Source: CATQHW01 sp965243545 (GTDB lineage Bacteria > Spirochaetota > Spirochaetia > SZUA-6 > Bin103). From it: a stretch of DNA of 64,000 nucleotides. The notes beneath the pieces were generated by a model that did not search any database, was not told the DNA's origin, and saw nothing but the letters and a program-made list of their open reading frames with translations. Where the stretch lies: NCBI GenBank assembly GCA_965243545.1, contig OZ251573.1, positions 2,976,001 to 3,040,000 of the forward strand, in the 5' to 3' direction. This document shows, in pieces, positions 44,138-53,296 of this stretch. A program made the translations under genes and the position numbers. Every line of letters starts with the position of its first letter. Positions within the stretch are counted from its first letter, which is position 1.

Positions 44138-44170
44138 GCCGATAGAATGACCATTCCGCGACCATGATTC
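44131..44170. promoter_or_regulatory. Nested dyad at the defence-operon start, candidate operator
   Basis: Outer arms gaatcatg (44131-44138) and catgattc (44163-44170) are perfect 8-bp inverted repeats. Inner arms gaatg (44145-44149) and cattc (44152-44156) are perfect 5-bp. Both share the same centre at 44150.5. The left outer arm contains the phd ATG (44137-44135), so a bound protein would block initiation. Just upstream are two direct copies of gcgtagcg (44173-44180, 44183-44190). Confidence 0.6.
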
Positions 44171-44202
44171 AAGCGTAGCGGCGCGTAGCGTTCCCGTGCG
44201 CT

Positions 44203-45642
44203 TTACGTGCGGGCGATCTCAGCGAGGCGGGCGCGGTCGGGTTTGCCGGCCGGGGTGACGGCGCCGGCCGGCATCGGCAGGTAGCGGACCGGGTGCCTGA
44301 AGCGCGGCAGGCGCGCCGCTACCAGCGCCTGCAGCTCGTCTACCGGCAGCGGAACACCGGCCGTCTCCACGAACGCCACCGGGCGGAAGCCGAACTCGGG
44401 GTCGGGCGCCGGGACCACGACGGCGAGCGTTACCGCCGGGTGCGCGCCGAGCGTCTCTTCGATCTCCTGCGGAGCGACGTTTTCGCCGCCCGACACGAAC
44501 ATGCCGTCGGCGCGGCCGGTGACGGTCAGCACGCCGCCGGCGTCGAGATGCCCGCAGTCGCCGGTGCGGAACCATCCGCCGGGGGCGAGCGGCGGCGGCT
44601 CCACGCCGCCGGCGGTCAGGTAGCCGGAAAACAGCGTGCCGCCACCCACCTCGATCCGTCCGCCGCGGATGCGGAGCCGCCGATGCGGCAGCGCCGCGCC
44701 GCTGGCGCCGGGCGGCGGTACGGCGCCCGGCGCGGCGGTCGCCACCTGCGACGCCATCTCCGTGCAGCCGTAGGTCGGCAGCACCGGGATGCCGGCGTCC
44801 CGCGCGCGCGCAAGGAGCGCCGGCGGCGCCGCCTGGCCGCCGACCAGCACGCTACGCAGACCGCAACGCAACTCCGCCGGCGCCTCGATCAGCCGCCGCA
44901 GCTGCGCCGGCACCACGGAGAGCCGGGTCGCCTGCGGCAGCAGCTCCCACGCGTCGTCCGCGCCGCGTTCGTCGCTGCGAAAGGAGCCGGAGCGGGCGAT
45001 GAGCGCCGTCGCGCCGGCCAGCAGGCACCGGAACAGGATCGACAACCCGGACACGTGGCTCAGCGGCAGCGCCACCAGCCAGCGGTCATCACGGTCGAGC
45101 GGCAGGTTGACGGCGGAGCCGGCGGCGCTGTACAGGTGGTTGGCCAGCGAGTGGACCACCGCGCGCGGACTGCCGGTGCTGCCGGAGGTGAGCAGCGCGG
45201 TCGCCGGCGCCCCGGGGTCGAGCGGTTCGCCGCGCGCGCTGCCGCTCGGCAGGTCGAGGTCGGCGTCCGTGAACGGCGGGCCGCACCGCAGCTCGGCGAC
45301 CATGGCGCGCGCCCGCGGTACCGGCAGCAGCGGACTCTGCAGCAGCGGGAACAGGCCCGCGCACCACACCCCGTACAGGAACGCGGCCAGCACGGCGCTG
45401 TTCTCCGCCTGCACGGCGATCCGCGACCCCGGCGTCAGCCCGTATTCCCGGAACCGCTCCACCCAGCCGCCGGCCGCGTCGGTCAGCCGGCGGTAACTGA
45501 TGCCTTCGCCGGCGCGGTGCTCGGCGCCGGCCAGCGCGATCGACGCTCCGCGCGCGCCGATCGACCTCATCAAGTCGAGGCGCTCGGGCAGGTCGAGCCG
45601 CCCCGACCGGTCGAGGCGCCCGATGCTCAGGCGGCCCACCAT
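44203..45642 (-). CDS. menE: o-Succinylbenzoate-CoA ligase MenE
   Basis: About 479 residues. AMP-forming ligase activating o-succinylbenzoate: ATP loop ALLTSGSTGSPRAVVHS, PTYGCTEMASQVA, WFRTGDCGHLD, and the hinge GRADGMFVSGGENVAPQEIEE, with the late lysine in TPAGKPDRARL. I use ATG 45642, 16 bp inside menA; other starts are possible. It is the last gene of the menaquinone operon. Confidence 0.88.
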   Translation of the reverse strand: MVGRLSIGRLDRSGRLDLPERLDLMRSIGARGASIALAGAEHRAGEGISYRRLTDAAGGWVERFREYGLTPGSRIAVQAENSAVLAAFLYGVWCAGLFPLLQSPLLPVPRARAMVAELRCGPPFTDADLDLPSGSARGEPLDPGAPATALLTSGSTGSPRAVVHSLANHLYSAAGSAVNLPLDRDDRWLVALPLSHVSGLSILFRCLLAGATALIARSGSFRSDERGADDAWELLPQATRLSVVPAQLRRLIEAPAELRCGLRSVLVGGQAAPPALLARARDAGIPVLPTYGCTEMASQVATAAPGAVPPPGASGAALPHRRLRIRGGRIEVGGGTLFSGYLTAGGVEPPPLAPGGWFRTGDCGHLDAGGVLTVTGRADGMFVSGGENVAPQEIEETLGAHPAVTLAVVVPAPDPEFGFRPVAFVETAGVPLPVDELQALVAARLPRFRHPVRYLPMPAGAVTPAGKPDRARLAEIART

Positions 45643-46520
45643 CCGATGCAGAACAGCAGCGCGTGGATCAGCATGGTGCGGGCGGTGCCGGCCAGGGCGT
45701 GATTGAGATCGGCCGGAGCGTTCGGCCGCAGCACGACCACCATCCACGGCGCGGCGGCCACGACCGTCATGAACGGCAACGCGCGCGGCCAGTGACCGGG
45801 CCCCAACGCCAGCGCGATCGGCGCCGCGGCTGCGCCAACGACGCAGACCACGTACTCCGCCCGTGCGAAGCCGGCGCCCATCCGCACCGCCAGGGTGCGC
45901 TTGCCGGCGGCGCGGTCGGTGTCGACGTCACGCAGGTTGTTGACGGCCAGGATCGCCGCCGCCAGCAAGCCGGGACCGATCCCGGCGACGATGGCGTCCG
46001 ACGGCAGGGCGCGCGCGTGCAGGTAGTAGGTGGCCGCGGTCGCCACCGGTCCGAAGAAGAGGAACGCCAGCAGATCGCCGAAGCCGAGGTAGCCGAGCGG
46101 CCGCCGGCCGCCGGTGTACGCCAGGCCGGCGGCGACCGACGCCGCCGCCACGGCCAGGATGGGCCAGCCGCCGATCACGGCGGCGGCGGCGGCCAGCGCG
46201 CCCGCCACGCCGAACGTCACCGCCACGCCGCGGCGCAGTTGCGCCGGCTGCAGCAGGCCGGCCTGCGCGGCCCGCCGCGGCCCGACCCGTTGATCGGTAT
46301 CGGCGCCGCGCGCGTGGTCGGCGTAGTCGTTGTGCAGGTTGGTGCCGATCTGGATGGCCAGCGCGCCGAGCAGCGCCAGCACGCCGGCCGCCCACGCAAA
46401 GCGGTCGTCCGCCGCCGCCATCACCGATCCGATCAGGACCGGCGCCACCGCCACCGGCAGCGTGCGGGGGCGCGCCGCCTCCAGCCAGACGCCGACCGCC
46501 GGCCGCGCGCCGCGCGCCAT
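45627..46520 (-). CDS. menA: 1,4-Dihydroxy-2-naphthoate polyprenyltransferase MenA
   Basis: 297-residue membrane prenyltransferase with about eight helices. First Asp-rich motif GTNLHNDYADHARGAD, second AVNNLRDVDTDRAAGKRT, both needed for Mg-diphosphate binding. It attaches the isoprenoid tail to dihydroxynaphthoate, giving demethylmenaquinone. It starts 11 bp after menB. Confidence 0.93.
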   Translation of the reverse strand: MARGARPAVGVWLEAARPRTLPVAVAPVLIGSVMAAADDRFAWAAGVLALLGALAIQIGTNLHNDYADHARGADTDQRVGPRRAAQAGLLQPAQLRRGVAVTFGVAGALAAAAAVIGGWPILAVAAASVAAGLAYTGGRRPLGYLGFGDLLAFLFFGPVATAATYYLHARALPSDAIVAGIGPGLLAAAILAVNNLRDVDTDRAAGKRTLAVRMGAGFARAEYVVCVVGAAAAPIALALGPGHWPRALPFMTVVAAAPWMVVVLRPNAPADLNHALAGTARTMLIHALLFCIGWWAA

Positions 46521-46531
46521 GGCGGCCGGCG

Positions 46532-47353
46532 TTACGGGCGGCGCGGAAACCGGCCGAAGTCCGGCTGCCGCTTCTGCACGAAGGCGTCGCGGCCTTCCTG
46601 CGCCTCCTCGGTCTGGTAGTAGAGCATGGTCGCGGCGCCGGCCAGCTCCTGGAGGCCGGCCTGCCCGTCGCAGTCGGCGTTGAACGCCGCCTTCAAACAA
46701 CGGATGGCGGTGGGAGAGTGGCGCAGTATCCGCCGGCACCAGCGCACCGTCTCCGCCTCCAGCTCGGCCAGCGGCACCACCGTGTTGACCAAGCCCATCG
46801 CCTGCGCCTCCTGGGCGTCGTAGCGTTCGCACAGGTACCAGAGCTCGCGCGCCTTCTTTTGGCCGACGATGCGCGCCAGGTAGCTGGCGCCGAAGCCGCC
46901 GTCGAACGATCCGACCCGCGGGCCGGTCTGGCCGAACACGGCGTTGTCGGCGGCGATGGTGAGGTCGCACATCACGTGCAGCACGTGCCCGCCGCCGATC
47001 GCAAAACCGGCCACCATGGCGATGATCGGCAGCGGACAGCGGCGCATCTGCCGCTGGAACTCCAGCACGTTGAGCCGGTCGACGCCGCCCTGGTCTCGGT
47101 AGCCGGCGTGGCCGCGCACCTTCTGGTCGCCGCCGGAACAAAACGCCGCGTCACCGGCGCCGGTCAGGATCACCACGCCGATGCCGCCGTCGTGGGTGGC
47201 GTCGCGCAGGGCGTCCGCCATCTCCTCCACGGTCAGCGGCGTGAAGGCGTTGCGGACGTGCGGCCGGTTGATGGTGATCTTGGCGATGCCATCGCCTTTG
47301 TGAAACAGGATCTCGTCGTACGTTCCGCACGCCGTCCATGCGATCTGGCTCAT
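46532..47353 (-). CDS. menB: 1,4-Dihydroxy-2-naphthoyl-CoA synthase MenB
   Basis: 273-residue crotonase-fold enzyme closing the second naphthoquinone ring. Oxyanion-hole segments FCSGGDQKVRG and AGFAIGGGHVLHV; QTGPRVGSFDGGFG is the type I MenB signature (bicarbonate-assisted). The C-terminal EGRDAFVQKRQPDF is typical. The ATG overlaps the menH stop (ATGA). Confidence 0.96.
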   Translation of the reverse strand: MSQIAWTACGTYDEILFHKGDGIAKITINRPHVRNAFTPLTVEEMADALRDATHDGGIGVVILTGAGDAAFCSGGDQKVRGHAGYRDQGGVDRLNVLEFQRQMRRCPLPIIAMVAGFAIGGGHVLHVMCDLTIAADNAVFGQTGPRVGSFDGGFGASYLARIVGQKKARELWYLCERYDAQEAQAMGLVNTVVPLAELEAETVRWCRRILRHSPTAIRCLKAAFNADCDGQAGLQELAGAATMLYYQTEEAQEGRDAFVQKRQPDFGRFPRRP

Positions 47354-48102
47354 CGGTGTTGGAGCTCCTCGTCAAGGAAAGTAGCTATCTGTGTAGCAAA
47401 TTCGGCCGGTTTTTCACAGAGCACGGCGTGGCCGCAGTCCGGCAGCACGGCGGCGCGCACCGCCGGGCTCCGCTCGGCCATGCGCGCGGCGATGGCGACG
47501 TAGCGGGCGTCGTTCCGGCCGGCCAGCGCCAGGGCGGGCCGCCGCAGCCCCGGCAGCGCGTCCCACAGCGACGGCAGCGCGCCCGCGTCGAGGTGGGTGA
47601 GCGCCGCCGCCCACGCGCCGGGGTCGATCAGCAGGCGGCGCGCCAGCATGGCGGGGTAGCACGGGTGACGGCGGACCGCGGCGAAGATCGGCTGCGCGTA
47701 CCAGTCGTCCAGGAAGCCGCGCAGCGCGCCGGCGCCGGCGCCGGCCAGTCCGCGCAGGCGGGCGGCCAGACGCGCGTCGGCGCGGCGCCGCTCGGCCCGC
47801 TCCCCGGCGGCGGCCAGTCCGGGCGATCCGCACGCCAGCACGCCGGCGCGATAACGCTCCGGGTCTCGCACCAGCAGATGGAGCGCCAGCCGCGCGCCCA
47901 TCGAGTAGCCGATCAGCACGGCCGGTGCCGGCACGGCCCGGCGGAGCGCCGTCTCCAGCGATGCGAGCGTCGGATGGTCGACCAGCGCCGGCGCGACGTG
48001 CGGCAGGCGTCCGGCGAGCGCCGCCGTGATCGGGTCCCAGTCGGCCGGGCTGCCCAGGAAGCCGTGCAGCAACACCGCCGTGGGCGTCCGGGGAGCGCTC
48101 AC
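47350..48102 (-). CDS. menH: MenH-like alpha/beta hydrolase (SHCHC synthase)
   Basis: 250 residues. LLHGFLGSPADWD oxyanion region, nucleophile Ser in IGYSMGARLAL, Asp in AGRNDARYVA and His in LPDCGHAVLCEKP. In the pathway MenH removes pyruvate to form 2-succinyl-6-hydroxy-2,4-cyclohexadiene-1-carboxylate. Family assignment from sequence alone is loose; the position between menD and menB, with ATGA overlaps on both sides, supports it. Confidence 0.85.
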   Translation of the reverse strand: MSAPRTPTAVLLHGFLGSPADWDPITAALAGRLPHVAPALVDHPTLASLETALRRAVPAPAVLIGYSMGARLALHLLVRDPERYRAGVLACGSPGLAAAGERAERRRADARLAARLRGLAGAGAGALRGFLDDWYAQPIFAAVRRHPCYPAMLARRLLIDPGAWAAALTHLDAGALPSLWDALPGLRRPALALAGRNDARYVAIAARMAERSPAVRAAVLPDCGHAVLCEKPAEFATQIATFLDEELQHR

Positions 48103-49973
48103 CGGCCGGCCCCGGTCCGCGCGGTAGTGTCACGCCGCGTCGATACGCCACTCCGCGCCGTGATGCCATTCCGCGCCGTGATGGCTGCGTCCGCGGCCGC
48201 GCGGAGGCGCCGGTGCAGGGCCAGGTTCCGCTCGCGGCCGGTGATGACTTCGACCAGCGCCGGCCGGCCGGCGGCGAAGCACCGCCGCAACGCCTCCCGC
48301 AGCTGCGCGCGCGACGCCGGCAGGTGGTAGTCCAGCCCGAACATCCGGCAGGCGTGCTCGAACCGGAAGCCGTGCGGCGTGCCGAAGCAGCGCTCGAATA
48401 CGTCGGCCTGCGCGGTGAGGGCCGGCAGGAAGCTGAAGATGCCGCCGCCGTCGTTGTTGATCACCACCAGCACCACCGGCTGCGGCGCGCGCGCCAGCAC
48501 CGCCAGCGATCCCAGGTCGTGCAGCGCCGCCAGGTCGCCGATCAGCGCGCCGACCGGCGACCGCAGGCCGGCGGCGTATCCGGCCGCCGAGGCGACCGCG
48601 CCGTCGATACCGCTGGCCCCGCGGTTCGCCCCCACGGCCAGCGGGCCGGCGCGGGGCAGGGCCGACTCCGCGAAGGTGTCGAGGTCGCGGATCGGCATGC
48701 TGCCGCCGCCGAAGGCGCCCCAGCCGGCCGGCAGCAGCGCGATCAGGTCGGCGGCGGCGGCCGGCTCGCTCACCGCCGGCTCCGCGTCGAGCGCGGCGGT
48801 CACCGCCGCGGCCGCCGCGGCGCCGGCGTCGATCAGGCCGGCGCCGCCGTCACCGCCGCGGCCGGCGCCCGCCGGGCCGCCGCTTTGCAGTTCGGCTTCC
48901 AGCGCGGCGCAGAAACGGTCGGGCGCCGCCTGCGCGCGGTCGGTCACCACGTGCTGGGGGTCGATGCGGCGCGGGTGCTCGGCAACGTGGACGTAGCGGG
49001 CCGGCGGGTTTGCGCCGAGCAACGCCAGGTACGCCTTGGAGGTGAGCCGGCCGCCCAGGTGCAGCACCACGTCCGGGGCCGGCAGCGCCGCGCCGGCGTG
49101 GCCGAGCACCAGATCGTGATGGCGAACGGCCGGCGGCGCCGGCCGGCCGCCCCACGCAAAGCGGAGCCCGGACTGGACGTCGGCGATCATCGGCCAACCG
49201 AGCGCCGCCGCCAGCGACGCGACCGCGGTCGGGTCGGCCGGCGCCGGCAGCGGCCCCACCGCCAGCAGGCCGGCGGCGGCGCCGCGCACCGCGGCGGCCG
49301 CTGCCGTTACCGCTTCCGGGGACGGCTCGGCCGGCGCCGGGGCGTAGGCCGTGTACGGGCGGCCGTCCGGCCGCAGGCCGCCTTCGGTCCGCCGTTCGCC
49401 GCCGGCGCTTCGGTCGCCGCGGTCCGGCGGCGGGTCGTCCAGGAGCGGTTCGGCGAACATGCAGTTGAGATGCACGGGCGCGGCCGCGCTGCGGGCGCGG
49501 TACACGGCCTGGTCGACGGTGGTGAGCACCGCGGCCGGGGCGATCCGCGCGTCCGGCGCCGGCAGGTCGAAGCGCCACGCGGCGGCGCGTCCGAACAGGT
49601 CCGACTGGTCGATCGTCTGGTTGGCCCCGGCATCGCGCAGCTCCGGCGGCCGGTCGGCGGTCAGCACCACCAGCGGCACGCCGCTCAGCGCCGCCTCCAC
49701 CACGGCCGGCAACAGGTTGGCGGCCGCCGTGCCGGAGGTGCAGATCACCGCCGCCGGCCGGCCGGCGGCGCGCGCCGCGTTGACCGCCTGGTAGCCGGCC
49801 GCCCGTTCGTCCATGCAGACCGATACGGTCAAGCGCGGCGAACGGGCGGCGGCTGCCGCCAGCGGCGCGGAGCGGGCGCCGGGACAGACCCAGGCGGCGC
49901 GGCAGCCGCACCGGGTCAGCTCGTCGATGATCAGCTCGCCCCACAGCCGGTTCCGCGCTGCCGGATGCCGCAT
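48099..49973 (-). CDS. menD: SEPHCHC synthase MenD
   Basis: 624-residue TPP enzyme joining 2-oxoglutarate to isochorismate. WVCPGARSAPLAAA and the DERAAGYQAVNAAR catalytic Glu region, then ICTSGTAAANLLPAVVEA and ADRPPELRDAGANQTIDQ. The C-terminal TPP motif runs from GDLAALHD to NNDGGGIFSFLPA. Several Ala/Gly-rich insertions occur, as elsewhere in this genome. Confidence 0.95.
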   Translation of the reverse strand: MRHPAARNRLWGELIIDELTRCGCRAAWVCPGARSAPLAAAAARSPRLTVSVCMDERAAGYQAVNAARAAGRPAAVICTSGTAAANLLPAVVEAALSGVPLVVLTADRPPELRDAGANQTIDQSDLFGRAAAWRFDLPAPDARIAPAAVLTTVDQAVYRARSAAAPVHLNCMFAEPLLDDPPPDRGDRSAGGERRTEGGLRPDGRPYTAYAPAPAEPSPEAVTAAAAAVRGAAAGLLAVGPLPAPADPTAVASLAAALGWPMIADVQSGLRFAWGGRPAPPAVRHHDLVLGHAGAALPAPDVVLHLGGRLTSKAYLALLGANPPARYVHVAEHPRRIDPQHVVTDRAQAAPDRFCAALEAELQSGGPAGAGRGGDGGAGLIDAGAAAAAAVTAALDAEPAVSEPAAAADLIALLPAGWGAFGGGSMPIRDLDTFAESALPRAGPLAVGANRGASGIDGAVASAAGYAAGLRSPVGALIGDLAALHDLGSLAVLARAPQPVVLVVINNDGGGIFSFLPALTAQADVFERCFGTPHGFRFEHACRMFGLDYHLPASRAQLREALRRCFAAGRPALVEVITGRERNLALHRRLRAAADAAITARNGITARSGVSTRRDTTARTGAGR

Positions 49974-49992
49974 CGCCGCGGTCGTGGGAATC

Positions 49993-51372
49993 TCAGGCGC
50001 CGGGGGCGAAGTAGCCGCTCACCTTGGCTTCCAGCTCCGCCCACTCGGCGTCAGGGGTCGAGCCGGTCACCACGCCGTTACCGGTGTAGAACGACACCGC
50101 TCCGCCGTCGATCAGCGCGGAGCGAATCGCCACCGCGAAGGCCGCTTCGCCGTGGCCGATCCAGCCGACCGGCGCCGCGTACCAACCGCGGTCGAACGGC
50201 TCATGCCGGGCCAGGAAGCCGCGCGCCGCCGCGGCCGGCTCACCGCCGACCGCAGGGGTGGGGTGCAGGGCGTCGATCAGGTCGGCTGCGCCCACGCCCG
50301 GCGCCAGCTGCCCGGAAAGCCGGCTCACCAGGTGTTGCACGGCCGGCAGGGCCAGCACCCCGGCCGGGCCGGCCGTGGTGCGCGCGCAGAGGCCGTCGAG
50401 CGCGCAGGCGAGCGCGTCGTGCACGATGCGGTGCTCCAGCACGTCCTTGGCGGACGCCGCCAACTCGCGCCGCAGACGCCGGTCGTCCGCCGCCGTGGCG
50501 CCGCGCCGCCGCGTGCCGGCGATCGCTTCCGTCTCCACCGAGCGGCCGCGCAGGGAGAACAGCCGTTCCGGGGTGACGCTGACGAAGGCGGCGCCGGGCC
50601 GGGGCTGCATCAGAAAGCGAAACGAGCGGTCGCCGGCGCGAGTCATCGCCTGCAGCAGCGCCGGCGGCGAAATCGGCGCAGGCGCTTCCGCCGGCGCCGA
50701 TGCGGTCGCGCCGGTGCGGCGGGCCACCACCACCTTGGTAAGCGGGTCGGCGGGATCGTCGATGGCGCGGAGCGCGGCGCGCACCAGCGCCTCCCAGCCG
50801 GCGCGGTCCGGCGTATCGGCGCCGCGCCGCAGCAGGAGCGGCGCCGGCGCCGCCGGGCCGGAATTGGCGGCTGGCGGCCCGTGCAGTTCGGCCAGCAGCG
50901 CCGGCAGGCGGTCCCGCTCCGAGGGCCGGAAGTTGCAGGCCAGCAGCGTACGGCCGCCGCGCCGGACCGCCTCGAAGCGGGGGGCTACGAACCGGTACGC
51001 GCCGAACGCCCGCCACTCGGCAGCCGGCGGCGCCGACGGATCGAAGCGCGCGCCGCCATAGAAGCGGACGCCCCGGTCGGCGGCGTCCAGGTGGTCGGTG
51101 ACGCGCTCCACCCACGGCGCCGCCCCGGACGCGCCGGACCCGGCGACCCGGACCAGGACGCCGGCGCCGGCGCTCTGATCCTCCGTGTCGCGGTCGGCCC
51201 AGTAACAGAGCTCCCGTTCCGGGCGGCCGGCCAGCCACGCCCGCGGCTCGACGCCGGCGGCGACCTCGACGCGGCGGATGCCGCCTGCGTCCCGGATGGA
51301 GGCGCGGCCGTTGGCGGCGCCGGCGCGCGGCAGGGGTGGGCGGGGCAGGGGCGGAGAGGCGACGTCGCTCAT
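49993..51372 (-). CDS. menF: Isochorismate synthase MenF
   Basis: 459 residues of the chorismate-utilising fold. LTKVVVARR, FVSVTPERLFSLRG, ETEAIAGTRRRG, EHRIVHDAL, HLVSRLSGQL and the C-terminal PVGWIGHGEAAFAVAIRS are the Mg-chorismate site. It converts chorismate to isochorismate, the pathway entry. The N-terminal 15 residues are Pro-rich and variable. It lies 34 bp after menG/ubiE. Confidence 0.92.
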   Translation of the reverse strand: MSDVASPPLPRPPLPRAGAANGRASIRDAGGIRRVEVAAGVEPRAWLAGRPERELCYWADRDTEDQSAGAGVLVRVAGSGASGAAPWVERVTDHLDAADRGVRFYGGARFDPSAPPAAEWRAFGAYRFVAPRFEAVRRGGRTLLACNFRPSERDRLPALLAELHGPPAANSGPAAPAPLLLRRGADTPDRAGWEALVRAALRAIDDPADPLTKVVVARRTGATASAPAEAPAPISPPALLQAMTRAGDRSFRFLMQPRPGAAFVSVTPERLFSLRGRSVETEAIAGTRRRGATAADDRRLRRELAASAKDVLEHRIVHDALACALDGLCARTTAGPAGVLALPAVQHLVSRLSGQLAPGVGAADLIDALHPTPAVGGEPAAAARGFLARHEPFDRGWYAAPVGWIGHGEAAFAVAIRSALIDGGAVSFYTGNGVVTGSTPDAEWAELEAKVSGYFAPGA

Positions 51373-51406
51373 GCGGTCGGCGTCAGTATAGCGCGGGCGG
51401 CCCTGG

Positions 51407-52135
51407 TCACTTGCGCGCCAGGTAGAGGGTCGCCACTCCGAACGTGAGACGCCGGATCGCGACCTCGGCGAAGCCGGCCCGGCGAAGCGCCGCGGCGAAG
51501 CGCGGCGCGGACGGGAACGCCTCGACCGACGCGTTGAGATAGCGGTAGGCGTCGGCGTCGCCCGACAGCAGCCGGCCGATCGCCGGCAGCACGTGGCGGA
51601 AGTAGGTGAGGTAGGCGGCGCGCAGCCGCGGCGATGCGGGGAGCGAGAACTCCAGCACCGCCAGCGTGCCGCCGCCGCCGAGCACGCGGTGCATCTCCGC
51701 CAGGGCGCGCTGCCGGTCGGTCATGTTGCGGATACCGAAGGCAACCGTGACCGCATCGAAAGAGCGGTCCGCGAACGGCAGCCGATGGGCGTCGCCCAAC
51801 GCGACCTGCGCCGCGCAGCCGGCCCGCGCCAGCTTGCCGCGGGCGATGCGGAGCATGTCCCCGGCCACGTCGACTCCCACCGCGCGGGACATGCCGGGCA
51901 CGCGCCGGTCGACCGCCAGCAGCAGGTCGCCGGTGCCGGTCGCCACGTCCAGGACGCTGCGGACGCGGCGGGCGGCGAGCGCGCGGGCCACGCAGTCGCG
52001 CCAGCGGACGTCGGCGCGCAACGACAGCAGCCGATTGAGACGGTCGTAGGTCGGCGCGATGCGGTCGAACATCGCCCCCACGTCCGCGCCGGGCGCCATG
52101 CCGCTCAATATGAAGCGGCCGGGCAGCGCCGACAA
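51407..52135 (-). CDS. ubiE: Demethylmenaquinone methyltransferase MenG/UbiE
   Basis: 242 residues. FDRIAPTYDRLNRLLSL, SAM motif VLDVATGTGDLLLAV, VTVAFGIRNMTDRQRAL, and ALAEMHRVLGGGGTLAVLEF. GDADAYRYLNASVEAFP is the conserved late segment. It makes the last step to menaquinone. It precedes menF in the same operon. An alternative start at the second Met (residue 13) is possible. Confidence 0.94.
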   Translation of the reverse strand: MSALPGRFILSGMAPGADVGAMFDRIAPTYDRLNRLLSLRADVRWRDCVARALAARRVRSVLDVATGTGDLLLAVDRRVPGMSRAVGVDVAGDMLRIARGKLARAGCAAQVALGDAHRLPFADRSFDAVTVAFGIRNMTDRQRALAEMHRVLGGGGTLAVLEFSLPASPRLRAAYLTYFRHVLPAIGRLLSGDADAYRYLNASVEAFPSAPRFAAALRRAGFAEVAIRRLTFGVATLYLARK

Positions 52136-52151
52136 CCGCGGCGCGCGGCGG

Positions 52152-53270
52152 TCAAACGGCGGTCGCCGGGATCAGGCACGCGCCGCGGCGCGGGTCTACG
52201 GCGCAGGTGACCGCCGATCCGGGCGGCGGCAGGGCCTGATCGGCAGCCACCCGGAAGCGGAGCTCGACCCCCCGGACCGTGATCCGCACGCGCTGCGCCG
52301 CGCCTCGAAACGAACGTCCGGTCAGCTCGCCGCGCAGGACCCAGCGGCCGTCGCTCGAAGCGGGGCCGGCGCTGGTAGCGGGGCCGGCGGCGTCGAGTAT
52401 GGAGACGCCGTTGGGCCGCAGCAGCAGGAGCGCCGCCTCCTGCCCATCCGAAGGGCGCGGCAGCGCGCCGGCCGGCAACGCGCCGAGCCGGGTGCGGAGC
52501 ACCGGGCGGCCGCCGGCTCGCTCCCACCGGGCGGGAATCAGGTTGTCCATCCCCAGGAAGCGGGCTACGTATTCGCTGCCGGGTTCGCGGTAGATCGCCT
52601 CCGGCGCGCCGATGCGGACGATGCGGCCGGGCGCCATGACCGCCGCGCGGTCGGCGACCGCCAACGCCTCTTCGACGTCGTGGGTGACGTAGATGGCCGG
52701 CAGGTCGAGCCGGCTCAGGATGGCTCCCAGGTCCTCGGCAAGCCGGTCGCGCAGGTTGCGGTCCAGCGCGGCGAGCGGCTCGTCAAGCATCAGCAGGAGC
52801 GGGTCGGGCGCCAGCGCCCGCGCCAGCGCCACCCGTTGCCGCTCGCCGCCGGACAGCGTGGTGACGTCGCGGTCCCGCATGTCATCCAGATCGACCAGGG
52901 ACAGCACCTCCCCCACCCGCTCGCGCAGCCGCGCAGCCGGCGCGCGGCGGACGCGCAGCCCGAAGGCGACGTTCTCGAAGACGTTCAGATGCGGAAACAG
53001 CGCGTAGTCCTGAAACACCATCCCGAATCGGCGCGATTCGGGCGCCATGCCGGCCAAGTCCCGGCCCCGCCACCGGATCGTGCCGTCGTGCGGCTCCAGC
53101 CCGGCCACCACCGCCAGCAGCGTGCTCTTGCCGCAGCCGCTGGGACCGAGCAGCGCCACCGTCTCGCCGCGCTCCACCCGCAGGTCGACCCGATCCAGCG
53201 CCAGCGTCCGGCCGTACCGCTTGCTGACCCCGCGCACCTCCAGACCGGCGGCGCCCGGGTCAGCGTTCAT
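52152..53270 (-). CDS. ABC transporter ATP-binding protein with TOBE domain (PotA/FbpC type)
   Basis: 372 residues: Walker A LLGPSGCGKSTLL, Q-loop VFQDYALFPHL, signature LSGGERQRVALARAL, Walker B LLMLDEPLAALD, H-loop YVTHDVEEAL. The C-terminal 130 residues are a TOBE domain (RSFRGAAQRVRITVRG). Such ATPases serve iron, thiamine, spermidine or sulfate importers, but no permease or binding protein is nearby. It heads the men operon, 16 bp before ubiE, and diverges from the acyl-CoA synthetase with only 26 bp between starts. Confidence 0.88.
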   Translation of the reverse strand: MNADPGAAGLEVRGVSKRYGRTLALDRVDLRVERGETVALLGPSGCGKSTLLAVVAGLEPHDGTIRWRGRDLAGMAPESRRFGMVFQDYALFPHLNVFENVAFGLRVRRAPAARLRERVGEVLSLVDLDDMRDRDVTTLSGGERQRVALARALAPDPLLLMLDEPLAALDRNLRDRLAEDLGAILSRLDLPAIYVTHDVEEALAVADRAAVMAPGRIVRIGAPEAIYREPGSEYVARFLGMDNLIPARWERAGGRPVLRTRLGALPAGALPRPSDGQEAALLLLRPNGVSILDAAGPATSAGPASSDGRWVLRGELTGRSFRGAAQRVRITVRGVELRFRVAADQALPPPGSAVTCAVDPRRGACLIPATAV

Positions 53271-53296
53271 CGGGACACCATAGTACGCTGCCGGGG

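Noticed and set aside
44173..44190. Direct repeats gcgtagcg as an island attachment site
   Set aside because: The two copies lie next to each other on the right side only; no matching copy was seen near 25.3-25.9 kb.
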